Below, piece by piece: positions 1 to 7,321 of a stretch of 50,713 nt of DNA. Below the pieces are notes generated by a model. It ran no database searches. It worked only from the letters and a program-made list of their open reading frames with translations, and was not told the DNA's origin. Each line of letters opens with the position of its first letter. Position 1 is the stretch's first letter. The stretch comes from Gammaproteobacteria bacterium (GTDB lineage Bacteria; Pseudomonadota; Gammaproteobacteria; Pseudomonadales; Azotimanducaceae): assembly GCA_028821125.1 (NCBI GenBank), contig JAPPHD010000012.1, positions 1 to 50,713 on the forward strand, given 5' to 3'. The position numbers and the translations under genes are program-made.

Positions 1-2
1 GC

Positions 3-128
3 GCGGTAGAGGGTCGGGTATTCGTCGTGATCTACACGATGCGGGGCTCGACGATTCGCATCATTTCCGCCCGCAAGGCCAACCGCAGGGAGGTTCGAGA
101 ATATGAGCAGAACACGGTTGACGATTGA
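3..128 (+). CDS. brnT: BrnT-family toxin, C-terminal end (cut by window start)
   Basis: The frame starting at base 3 is open from the window edge to the TGA at 126-128 and gives the last 41 residues of a protein. It contains RVFVVIYTMRG followed by IRIISARKANRREVREYE, the conserved C-terminal strand and helix of the BrnT type II toxin, an RNase of RelE-like fold. BrnT proteins are about 90 residues, so roughly half is missing to the left. It overlaps the downstream HTH gene by 26 bases, the usual toxin-antitoxin coupling. The family match rests on the ISARKAxRRE motif; the catalytic residues lie outside the window. Confidence 0.8.
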   Translation, partial: AVEGRVFVVIYTMRGSTIRIISARKANRREVREYEQNTVDD

Positions 129-438
129 TCCCGACAGCCCGCAGGGTCTTCCGCGCGGGCGGGTCAGCCACAACATGCTGGATGCGACCGGCGAGGAGGA
201 CATCGCCCGCCAGGCGCGCGATGACGACGCCGAGGCGATGCGCGACATGGGGCGCTTCGCCCGCCGCGTACGCCGGCGTCTCGGATTGACCCAGGTCGAG
301 TTCGCGCGGCGCATCGACGTGCCTCACGAGACCATCCGCAACTGGGAACAGGGAAAGCGCGGGCCGACAGGTGCGGCGAGGGCGTTGCTCAGGATCCTCG
401 ACAAGGCGCCCGAGACGGCGCTACGCGTACTTGGCTGA
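103..438 (+). CDS. XRE-type HTH antitoxin partner of BrnT
   Basis: This 111-residue protein has a polar N-terminal part (1-50) and a C-terminal helix-turn-helix of the XRE/HigA type (about 52-105), seen in RRLGLTQVEFARRIDVP and IRNWEQGKRGP. The classic BrnA antitoxin is a ribbon-helix-helix protein, so this pair uses a different DNA-binding fold. The N-terminal stretch most likely binds and neutralises the toxin, and the HTH should bind the operon promoter, which lies left of the window. The ATG sits inside the end of brnT, so translation is probably coupled. The antitoxin role is inferred from position. Confidence 0.7.
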   Translation: MSRTRLTIDPDSPQGLPRGRVSHNMLDATGEEDIARQARDDDAEAMRDMGRFARRVRRRLGLTQVEFARRIDVPHETIRNWEQGKRGPTGAARALLRILDKAPETALRVLG

Positions 439-580
439 CGCAGAAACGTGGTCGCGAACTTTCGTCAGCGAAGCCCGGTAAGCCTGGCCGTAGAGAGTTT
501 CACTTCATCGATGCTGTTGATCGTCTGCACACGTTTATCGCTGGTGCGGCGGGGCGTAGCGGCCTGACGCCGAGCGCGCT

Positions 581-1039
581 TCACGACCACTGGCGAAGCA
601 GCGACCAGACGGCCGGAGATCCGTCTTCCCCGCTCAGCTCGGCGCTCACGAAGGCAGCCAGGGCTTCTTCATGGGCGAGGAACTCCCCGGCGATATCGGC
701 ATAGGCCGCTGGAGCCCGCCGCGCCGCCGCGCGAATCTCGGGCACGACCCTTCGCAGTTGCGGCATCAGAAATTCCATGTTGGACCGCCAGGGTTTGCCC
801 GCCATCTTGCGCGCGTACTCGACATAACCCGAATCGGAAGACAGGTCAGGGAGCGCGATGGACGCGGCTGCGCATGCCTCGCTCAATCGTTGCGCCATCG
901 TCGACTCGAGCCGCCCGAGCAAGGACCATTTGCCGGCCTCGTCATCGCTCTGTGCCCCGTCGGCCAGCGCATCGAAGAACGCTGCGCCAGCGATTTCACC
1001 CTGATACCAATTCCGAAGCTGCAACTCGAACTCGCTCAC
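581..1039 (-). CDS. Small all-helical protein, possibly ferritin-like
   Basis: This is a 152-residue protein starting at GTG 1039, chosen because AGGAGG lies a few bases upstream; the same reading frame stays open further upstream but looks non-coding there. The sequence is almost entirely helical, with acidic helices such as NWYQGEIAGAAFFDALA, LLGRLESTMAQRL and EFLAHEEALAAFVSAEL. The spacing of Glu and the EFLAHEEA segment recalls ferritin-like or rubrerythrin-like four-helix bundles, but a full set of diiron ligands cannot be confirmed by eye. It is the last gene of a reverse-strand group with the cupin remnant and the SnoaL-like gene, and overlaps the remnant's stop. Function unknown. Confidence 0.6.
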   Translation of the reverse strand: MSEFELQLRNWYQGEIAGAAFFDALADGAQSDDEAGKWSLLGRLESTMAQRLSEACAAASIALPDLSSDSGYVEYARKMAGKPWRSNMEFLMPQLRRVVPEIRAAARRAPAAYADIAGEFLAHEEALAAFVSAELSGEDGSPAVWSLLRQWS

Positions 1040-1206
1040 GGCATCCTCCTCTCGCCCGGTTCCTGCCAGCCCTTGCGAATGAAACCGCTGTCGCCGGGGT
1101 TCAAGACCAGCACGGAACCATCGTCGTTGGTGATTTCGACCTGCCCCGAAACCAGCGTGAACATTTCGTCCGCCGGGTAGCTGCCAGTCCGTCCATGGCT
1201 CTCCAC
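1036..1206 (-). pseudogene. Truncated cupin (DUF861/Cupin_3) remnant
   Basis: Read in reverse from GTG 1206 this gives 56 codons with YPADEMFTLVSGQVEITNDD and VLVLNPGDSGFIRKGW, the core of a Cupin_3 (ureidoglycine aminohydrolase-like) barrel. Intact members run about 110 residues and continue after GW with a GTWE..KxY strand; here the frame turns into EPGERRMP and stops, and the N-terminal extension is also missing. It lies in the same frame as, and directly after, the TAA of the SnoaL-like gene, so it may be the tail of a former longer protein. The stop overlaps the start of the helical gene, so it could still be translated. Confidence 0.6.
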
Positions 1207-1233
1207 TGTCAATCCGGGGTACTGCCGGCGGAT

Positions 1234-1704
1234 TTACTGCTCCGCCGACGCCCTTACTGCCGCCGTAAGGGCTGCCTGCTCCTCCGGCGAATACACCCGC
1301 TCGTGAAAGTCGCGGTAGTAGACGATCTTGCCGCCTTTCACTTCGTACACGCCCACCCAGGATTCCGGTCCATCGGGGCCCTGTTGTGTCCACATTCCCC
1401 AACCGGTGCGCTCATCGGCGACCAACCGGTCCAGCGTGCAGCAGCCATCCACGACACCGTCAAAGAACTGCATGAAGCGCCCGGCCGCCTCCCGGCCCTC
1501 GTAGCGCCCCCAGATGGGGTCGATGAACACGATGTCGTCCGCGAACAGCTCCCGGGTTTCGCCAAACCGGTTGCTCTCCACGAGATCCCAGAACTCCAGC
1601 ATGACCCGGTAAGCTTCCGGTTCCGCCCCGGTGTCCCTCGCGTCTGCCGCCGCACACAGCGCGATGAACGCGCCCGCCACTCCCATCCGCCATTTCACGG
1701 CCAT
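1234..1704 (-). CDS. SnoaL/NTF2-like protein with N-terminal signal-like segment
   Basis: A 156-residue protein. Residues 1-23 (MAVKWRMGVAGAFIALCAAADA) have a basic start, a hydrophobic core and AxA-type ends, suggesting a cleavable signal peptide and a periplasmic location. The rest looks like a SnoaL/NTF2-like cone fold: an early helix (YRVMLEFWDLVESNRFGETR), the DDIVFIDPIWGRYEGREA strand pair, and late strands SWVGVYEVKGGKIVYYRDFHE. Such domains bind small hydrophobic ligands as isomerases, hydrolases or carriers; no specific catalytic set can be assigned. A stop codon separates it from cupin sequence in the same frame. Confidence 0.65.
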   Translation of the reverse strand: MAVKWRMGVAGAFIALCAAADARDTGAEPEAYRVMLEFWDLVESNRFGETRELFADDIVFIDPIWGRYEGREAAGRFMQFFDGVVDGCCTLDRLVADERTGWGMWTQQGPDGPESWVGVYEVKGGKIVYYRDFHERVYSPEEQAALTAAVRASAEQ

Positions 1705-1847
1705 TTTTTTGCGCCCCCACGGTATCTGCTTAGCTGCGCCTTCAGTAAAATCATCTTAATACGTTTAACAACTGGCAGCCAGTCAACCCGTTTACGATGC
1801 CCCGCCCAACGGTAGACAATGCCCCCGGGCCGATTGGGGGACATGTC

Positions 1848-1967
1848 GTGCAGATCGCATTGGTCAGCGGAGCCGCGCAAGGTATCGGTCGAGACTATGC
1901 CTGTGCGCTCGCGGCGCGAGATTTCTCGGTGGTCGATGGGGGCGGGACGTCCCGGGTGGCGTTCTAG
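1848..1967 (+). pseudogene. N-terminal fragment of a short-chain dehydrogenase
   Basis: A 39-codon frame from GTG 1848 to TAG 1965-1967 encodes VQIALVSGAAQGIGRDYACA followed by LAARDFSVVD. This is the first strand, the glycine-rich NAD(P) loop (GAAQGIG) and the next helix and strand of a classical SDR. After VVD it runs into GGGTSRVAF and stops; the remaining 200 or so residues of an SDR are absent. The stop overlaps the GTG of the epimerase gene (TAGTG), so translation of the fragment could feed the next gene. It is most simply a deletion remnant. Confidence 0.6.
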
Positions 1968-2902
1968 TGCTGAAGGGCGCACGCATGCTCATGACCGGAA
2001 TGACCGGGCAGGTGGGTGGGTCGATCGCGGCACAGCTCGCTCCGCACAACGAGATCCATGGGCTCGCCCGGTTCAGCAGGCCGGAGTCGAAGCAGGGCGT
2101 CGAGGCCATGGGAATCGAACCCATCGCCTGCGACTACACCGAAGGCGACTTCACTGGCGTCCCCCGGGACTACGACTACGTGCTGCACCTTGCAGCCGAC
2201 GTATTTCCGGACACCATCGACTCCGGCGTACGCCAGAACGCGGAAGGAACGGGGTTGCTGTTCAATCACCTGCACAGGGCAAAGGCCTGGATCTACGTGT
2301 CGACCACGGGCGTCTACTGGGATCACCCGGACCCCTGGTATCGCTACAAGGAGACCGACCGTCTGGGCGGCAGCACCCGCATTACCGGCCGGTTTGCCTA
2401 CGGCACGAGCAAGTTCGCCGGCGAAGCGGTGGCCCGCACGCTGTCGCGGATTCACAACGTGCCACTGACCATCGGGCGCCTGAACTGGTCCTACGGCACC
2501 CACGGACACGGCGGCCTGCCGGTCGGTCTGATGCGGCGCCTCGCGGCCGGCGAGCCGGTCGACATCCATCCCGACTGGGAAATGGTCGGCGGCCCGATCC
2601 ACGAGGACGACCTGTCCGAGCACATCGAGGGTTTTTTCGACGCCGCCTCCGTGGGAGGCACGATCACCAACTGGGCCGGAGACGATGCGGTCTCGGTAGA
2701 GCAGGTCGTGCCGTGGCTGGCCGATGAGATGGGTGTGCCGTACCGCTTCAATTCCACCCGCGTGGCCACCGCCTATCCACGCGCAACGGACAACAGCAGG
2801 CGGATCGCAATGGTCGGCAAATGCCGGGTGGCCTGGCAGGACGGTTTCCGGCGCATCCTGAAGGAGCTGTTCCCGCAGTTTGTCGAAGGCGGAAGGTCAT
2901 GA
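1967..2902 (+). CDS. NAD-dependent epimerase/dehydratase family protein
   Basis: A 311-residue extended SDR. The glycine-rich cofactor loop is TGMTGQVGGSIA near residue 10, HLAA follows at the end of strand 4, and the active site has STTGVYWD and YGTSKFAGE, giving the YxxxK pair. This family reduces, epimerises or dehydrates nucleotide sugars or acts on hydroxysteroid-like substrates; the substrate is not evident. The GTG at 1967 overlaps the stop of the SDR fragment; the ATG at 1985 is an equally possible start. The 3' end overlaps the sulfotransferase start by four bases (ATGA), so the two are probably one operon. Confidence 0.8.
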   Translation: MLKGARMLMTGMTGQVGGSIAAQLAPHNEIHGLARFSRPESKQGVEAMGIEPIACDYTEGDFTGVPRDYDYVLHLAADVFPDTIDSGVRQNAEGTGLLFNHLHRAKAWIYVSTTGVYWDHPDPWYRYKETDRLGGSTRITGRFAYGTSKFAGEAVARTLSRIHNVPLTIGRLNWSYGTHGHGGLPVGLMRRLAAGEPVDIHPDWEMVGGPIHEDDLSEHIEGFFDAASVGGTITNWAGDDAVSVEQVVPWLADEMGVPYRFNSTRVATAYPRATDNSRRIAMVGKCRVAWQDGFRRILKELFPQFVEGGRS

Positions 2903-4074
2903 GCCTCCCCGACGTCGACGGGCTGCTCGACCAGGCAGCCCGGGACACCGGCCTTGCGGATTTCGGGGAACTGCCCTATCGGGAAGCCCTGGAGGCCCTG
3001 CACTACGGATACACCCGGGATTCCGGGCTGCCGCCACCCGTGCAATCCGGGTTGCTCGGCGGTCTGGCGGGATTGCTGGCCAAGCGCCTGAAGCTGGTCG
3101 AAGACCGCAGGCGGTACCCGAAGATTGCGGAGGAAAGGGTCGAAGCGCCAATCGTCGTTGTCGGTCTGCCGCGTACCGGCTCAACCCACCTGCACGCACT
3201 GCTGGCCACCAGGCCGGGTGCGCGCGCCCCTCTGCAATGGGAAATGAACGAGCCCTCGCCGCCGCCCATGGCCGCCACTTTCGAAAGCGATCCCAGAATT
3301 GCGATGGTCCAACAGCAGCTCGATGCACGCCCGAACGCCGGCGAGCTGATGAAGGCGCATCCTTTCGGTGCGACCCGGGCGGAGCAGTGCATCGGCCTCA
3401 TCGACTGGAGCTTCATCAACTCCGCGGCAGCGGCCACCTGCCGGATGCCGTCCTATCTCGACTGGTTCCTGAACGCCGATCACCGTATCGCCTACGAGCA
3501 CCACTACCACATGCTCCAGCACCTGCAGTACGGCGTGCCCGGCGAATGGGTGCTGAAATGGCCGAAGCACCTGTTCTCGCTGCCGGCGCTGTTGTGGAAA
3601 TATCCGGATGCCCGCATCGTGTGGACCCATCGGGACCCGGGCCAGGTGCTGGCATCGGTGACCAGCTTCGTGGGCGCCATCCGCCGGGGCCTGGATCCCG
3701 GCTTCGATCCGGTGCGCTTCGGCGCGGAATGGGCCGCGCTGGAAGAGATCGGTTTGCTGCGGGCCATGGCGGCCCGTGAGGCCCTTGGCGATGGCCACCG
3801 GTTCCACGACGTTCACTACAACGATCTGCTGGCCGATCCCGTCGGCACCGCTTGTGGGATCTACGATCACTTCGACGTTGCAATCGACGACACCGTCCGC
3901 CGGAAGATCGCGGCGCATCAGCACCACAATCCCCAGAACAAACACGGTCGGCACCGTTACGTCCCCGAAAAGTACGGGCTGAACATGCACGCGCTGCGGG
4001 AGCGGTTCGCAGCGTACATCGAGCGCTTCGCGGTAACCCCCGATCGGTATCCATCGGCATCCCCCCGTGCCTGA
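2899..4074 (+). CDS. Sulfotransferase family protein
   Basis: A 391-residue protein. Residues 86-96 (VVVGLPRTGST) form the P-loop-like 5'-phosphosulfate-binding motif, and VWTHRDPGQVLASVTS (241-255) is the 3'-phosphate-binding motif of PAPS-dependent sulfotransferases. The family moves a sulfuryl group from PAPS to a hydroxyl or amine. Long members of about 390 residues like this one are common in bacteria that degrade hydrophobic compounds, and many have no known substrate. The ATG at 2899 overlaps the epimerase stop; the frame is open upstream, but that part is antisense-like and lies inside the epimerase gene. Confidence 0.85.
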   Translation: MSLPDVDGLLDQAARDTGLADFGELPYREALEALHYGYTRDSGLPPPVQSGLLGGLAGLLAKRLKLVEDRRRYPKIAEERVEAPIVVVGLPRTGSTHLHALLATRPGARAPLQWEMNEPSPPPMAATFESDPRIAMVQQQLDARPNAGELMKAHPFGATRAEQCIGLIDWSFINSAAAATCRMPSYLDWFLNADHRIAYEHHYHMLQHLQYGVPGEWVLKWPKHLFSLPALLWKYPDARIVWTHRDPGQVLASVTSFVGAIRRGLDPGFDPVRFGAEWAALEEIGLLRAMAAREALGDGHRFHDVHYNDLLADPVGTACGIYDHFDVAIDDTVRRKIAAHQHHNPQNKHGRHRYVPEKYGLNMHALRERFAAYIERFAVTPDRYPSASPRA

Positions 4075-4093
4075 GGCGAGCCTCCCGGGGCAC

Positions 4094-4135
4094 CTGCTCC
4101 TGCTGTTCACAGCCCAACAGGGAGCTCTGGAGCAG
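4094..4135 (+). terminator. Nested inverted repeat between two genes, possible terminator or processing hairpin
   Basis: CTGCTCC (4094-4100) pairs with GGAGCAG (4129-4135), and inside it CTGTT (4103-4107) pairs with AACAG (4116-4120). No T-run follows, so intrinsic termination is doubtful. It sits 20 bases after the sulfotransferase stop. Confidence 0.3.
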
Positions 4136-4206
4136 AAACGCTGTGCCGGTCATGGGCACCCGCGGGAAAAAACCGGCGGAGGAAGGCTGCCAGGACGTGG
4201 CCGAAC

Positions 4207-5226
4207 ATGACCGGAGCACCCGTCACCTTCACCCTCGACACCCCCGGTGCGGACTACCCGCACGATGTCGACGTTCCGGTGCCCGGAGATCGCGACCGGG
4301 CCGATCTGCACGAGGCGCTATGGGTGTATGGCTACGATCGGGCCAGCAGCATCGGCTACTACGCCTATCTCGTGCATGACGACAGCAACCACGCCCGGCG
4401 CCGGGAGACCGTTTGCGTGTTCCTAGCCGATGGAACCCGCCTGGTTCACACGGGCGAGGGCGAGAAAAGCACAGCAGGTTGCGCCGCGGGGGACTGTCTG
4501 TCACTCACCTGCATCAAGCCCTTCCGGCGCTGGCGCGCCGAGTTCGAAGGCACCATGGCCAGGCTGCCGGCGAACCCGGCGGCCGCGCCGGGAAACCTGG
4601 AGCCAAGCGTCGCCACCAGGCTCACCCTCGACATCGCCGAACCCGCAACGCCGGCCTGGAACGTGGAGCGTGGGTGGGGCGATTCGCTCCCCGCCTTTCG
4701 GTATCACCAACTGCACCGCGCCCGGGGCATGCTTTCGGTACCGGGCCGCACTCATGCGCTCGACTCGATCTGCTTTCGCAGCCATTCCCTGAGAACGCGG
4801 GACCTGCCGGGATTCGCCGGGCACGCCTTTGCCAACGCGCTGTTTCCCGGCGGCCGTGCGTTCGGGCTGTTGCGCTACCGCGCGACCGACCGGCTGCCGG
4901 AACGGGGCCGTGGCTTCGTATTCGTCGACGGGGTGCTGCACGAGGCCGAAGTGCGCGCCTGGCCGCATCTGGTCAGCGATCGATCCGAAGGCGAAGCGAT
5001 TCTCGTCGCGCTCGACGGCAGATTCGGAATCGAGGTCGTTGAGGGCGTAACCATCGGCTCGGTCTTCTCCACCATCGGCGCAGACGGGCGCGCGTGGGGA
5101 ATCCGTGGGGGCGGGAACCGCGGCTATGTGCTCTCTTCCGCTTTCGCCAGCTACACCTGGCGGGGCGAATCGGCCATCGGCCAACTCGATAGATCGGCGC
5201 CGCGCAGCAGATTCGCAGCCCGTTGA
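4207..5226 (+). CDS. Conserved protein, probably DUF7064/DUF7065 (CrtC/AttH-like beta fold)
   Basis: A 339-residue, strand-rich protein with no signal peptide. The N-terminal half holds EALWVYGYDRASSIGYYAYL and a CIKPFRRWRAEFEGTM segment; the C-terminal half holds GRGFVFVDGVLHEAEVR and a glycine-rich GIRGGGNRGYVLSSAF stretch. The two-part layout resembles proteins annotated with DUF7065 followed by DUF7064, thought to share the lipocalin-like fold of carotenoid hydratases. These are often found beside steroid or lipid catabolism genes. I recognise the family only by its general pattern. It follows the sulfotransferase on the same strand after 132 bases and converges with the aldehyde dehydrogenase. 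Confidence 0.55.
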   Translation: MTGAPVTFTLDTPGADYPHDVDVPVPGDRDRADLHEALWVYGYDRASSIGYYAYLVHDDSNHARRRETVCVFLADGTRLVHTGEGEKSTAGCAAGDCLSLTCIKPFRRWRAEFEGTMARLPANPAAAPGNLEPSVATRLTLDIAEPATPAWNVERGWGDSLPAFRYHQLHRARGMLSVPGRTHALDSICFRSHSLRTRDLPGFAGHAFANALFPGGRAFGLLRYRATDRLPERGRGFVFVDGVLHEAEVRAWPHLVSDRSEGEAILVALDGRFGIEVVEGVTIGSVFSTIGADGRAWGIRGGGNRGYVLSSAFASYTWRGESAIGQLDRSAPRSRFAAR

Positions 5227-5238
5227 CCGGGTCAGGGA

Positions 5239-6549
5239 CTAAATGTCCTGGCGGCCCTGCGTGAACACGGCCTTGCGGTGACTGAAGGACTCGAAGCTGT
5301 GGCGGCCGTGGTATGCCCCAAGGCCCGACGCCCCCGTGCCCCCGAACGGCATCTCGGGACTCGCCGCGTGCAGCATCGTCCCGTTCACGCAGGCGCCACC
5401 GGAACTCGTTCTGGAGAGCACCTCGTCTTCCACCTCCTGGCGGCGCGTGAAGAGGTATAGCGCCAACGGCCTGTCCCTCCGATTCACGAATTCGATGGCC
5501 TCCCCGATGCTGTCGACGGGGAGCACCGGCAGCACGGGGCCGAAGATCTCCTCCTGCATCAGGTCGGAATCGGGTGCAACGTCCTGCAGGACCGTCGGCG
5601 CGATATAGCGGTCCGCCGCTTCCGCCTCGCCTCCGAATGCCGGCCGCCCGTCCTTCATGAGGCGCGCGATTCGTGCGTGGTGACGCTCGTTGACGATGCG
5701 CCCGAAATCCGCGCTCGACCGCGGGTCCGTTCCGAAGAACTCCTCCGTGACCCGGGCGAGCGCCGCGACGAGTTCCTCTTCGCGCTCGCGCTTGACGAGC
5801 ACGTAGTCCGGGGAGATGCAGATCTGTCCGGCGTTGAAGTACTTGCCCCAGGCGATGCGTCGCGCAGCCTTGTCGAGATCGACATCGTCATCGACGATGC
5901 ACGGGCTCTTGCCGCCGAGTTCCAGGGTGACGGGCGTGAGCTGCCTGGCGGCCGCCTCGGCAACGACGCGCCCCACCGCTCCGCCACCGGTATAGAAGAT
6001 GTGGTCCCACTGCTGTTCGAGGAGCGCGGCCGTCTCGTCGGCGCCTCCCTCGACGACCGCCACGGCATCAGGGTCCAGGAATTCGGGAACCGTTGCCGCC
6101 ATGAGCGCCGAACAACGCGGGCTCAGCTCCGACGGCTTGAGTACGGCGCAATTTCCCGCGGCCAAGGCGCCGACCAGCGGCACGACCAGCAATTCCACCG
6201 GGCAGTTCCAGGGGCCGACGATCAGGACGACGCCACGGGGTTCCCGAACGATGCGCTGCCGCCCCGGAACCGGCTGCAGCCCGACGGGTTCGGGCCGCAT
6301 CCAGCTCTCGAGGTTGTCGAGCGCATAGGAGGTCTCGTTGGTGCAGACACCCAACTCCATGCGGCACTCGAGTTCGGGCCTCGTTATGTCCGCCCTCATG
6401 GCCTCGACCATGTCGTCGCCGCGCCGTTCCAGCATCTCGCCGATCGCCTGCAACTGCCCCCGCCGCCACTCCAATGGGCGGGTGCGGCCGCTGTCGAAGG
6501 TGCGGCGCAGGCGCTCGACGGTTCCTGACGGGGAGGCGGCCTCGATCAT
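5239..6549 (-). CDS. Aldehyde dehydrogenase, class 3-like
   Basis: A 436-residue NAD(P)-dependent aldehyde dehydrogenase oxidising aldehydes to carboxylates. GPWNCPVEL (112-120) lines the cofactor site, KPSE (138-141) binds the cofactor, the general base Glu210 is in TLELGGKSP, and the nucleophile Cys244 is in NAGQICISPDYV. The length and C-terminal HRKAVF segment match the short class 3/fatty aldehyde branch rather than the 490-residue class 1/2 enzymes. Downstream of the GNAT gene on the same strand with a 9-base gap, so likely cotranscribed. In this setting it could oxidise alcohol- or P450-derived aldehydes. Confidence 0.9.
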   Translation of the reverse strand: MIEAASPSGTVERLRRTFDSGRTRPLEWRRGQLQAIGEMLERRGDDMVEAMRADITRPELECRMELGVCTNETSYALDNLESWMRPEPVGLQPVPGRQRIVREPRGVVLIVGPWNCPVELLVVPLVGALAAGNCAVLKPSELSPRCSALMAATVPEFLDPDAVAVVEGGADETAALLEQQWDHIFYTGGGAVGRVVAEAAARQLTPVTLELGGKSPCIVDDDVDLDKAARRIAWGKYFNAGQICISPDYVLVKREREEELVAALARVTEEFFGTDPRSSADFGRIVNERHHARIARLMKDGRPAFGGEAEAADRYIAPTVLQDVAPDSDLMQEEIFGPVLPVLPVDSIGEAIEFVNRRDRPLALYLFTRRQEVEDEVLSRTSSGGACVNGTMLHAASPEMPFGGTGASGLGAYHGRHSFESFSHRKAVFTQGRQDI

Positions 6550-6558
6550 GTCTTCAGG

Positions 6559-7167
6559 CTATCCCGGCTCGCGCACCATGAGCGTGAACGTGGGCGACGT
6601 CCCCACCTGCACCACCTGCATCACCTCGAACCCGTGGCGCAGGTAGAACGGTACGTTGCGGGGGTTCGATGACTCCAGGAAGGCCAGGGCGCCATCCGCA
6701 TCGACCTTGGGAAGCTGGTGTTTCATCAGTATGGATCCGAGACCTTCATTCTGATGATGGGGATCGACGCCGATCGCATGCAGATACCAATGGGGTTCGT
6801 CGAGATGGTAGTTCCCCATCTTGTCGAGCGCGGCGAAGAGATCGTCGTTGCCGTCCCTGCTGGCCGTCTCCCGGATCAGCGCGTCCATCTTTCTGCGCCT
6901 CGCCGTCCCGGCCTCGACCTCGGCGTCCGAATCGGCCGGCGGGAACCAGATGGTGGCGGCGCTGAAGCCCTCGACGAAGTACGCCGAGCGGGAAGCGATC
7001 GCGGAGGGCATCTGGGTGCGCATCATCTCGGGGAAATAGGTCATGTGGTCCCGCGGATCCGGATAGAACGACCGAACGGCGGGGTCCGTCGCGAAAGCGA
7101 GCGTCAATGCCGCGATCGCCTGTTCGGCATCGGCTTCCCCAACGGTACGAACCCTCGGGCGCGTCAT
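6559..7167 (-). CDS. GNAT family N-acetyltransferase
   Basis: A 202-residue protein with the GNAT pattern: an acceptor-site N-terminal half, strand 4 HWYLHAIGVDPHHQNEGLGS carrying the pyrophosphate-binding QxxGxG/A-type loop (QNEGLGS), and strand 5 with PFYLRHGFEVMQV. It should use acetyl-CoA to acylate a small-molecule or protein amine; the acceptor is unknown. The Asp/Pro-rich opening (FATDPAVRSFYPD) is typical of the subgroup that sits beside toxin-resistance or catabolic genes. Upstream, the reverse strand reads TACAAT at 7204-7209, a good -10 hexamer in an AT-rich patch. Confidence 0.8.
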   Translation of the reverse strand: MTRPRVRTVGEADAEQAIAALTLAFATDPAVRSFYPDPRDHMTYFPEMMRTQMPSAIASRSAYFVEGFSAATIWFPPADSDAEVEAGTARRRKMDALIRETASRDGNDDLFAALDKMGNYHLDEPHWYLHAIGVDPHHQNEGLGSILMKHQLPKVDADGALAFLESSNPRNVPFYLRHGFEVMQVVQVGTSPTFTLMVREPG

Positions 7168-7321
7168 CGTCAGCCTCTCACGGTTCCAACAAAACGTTTA
7201 ATGATTGTACCATGTTAGATGATGCGTCGCGCTCGACGTCGTGTTCCGGTCGAATCGTTGACTGCCTACTGCGATGCGCTCGCGCGGAAGAGTACAGAGG
7301 ATGAGCCCTGCCGTTCCCGGA

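Noticed and set aside
439-580. Possible coding sequence between the antitoxin and the helical gene
   Set aside because: Short open stretches in both directions but no start, motif or ribosome-binding site.
2821-2898. Upstream extension of the sulfotransferase
   Set aside because: The added residues overlap the epimerase gene and do not look like family sequence; ATG 2899 overlaps the stop in the usual ATGA way.
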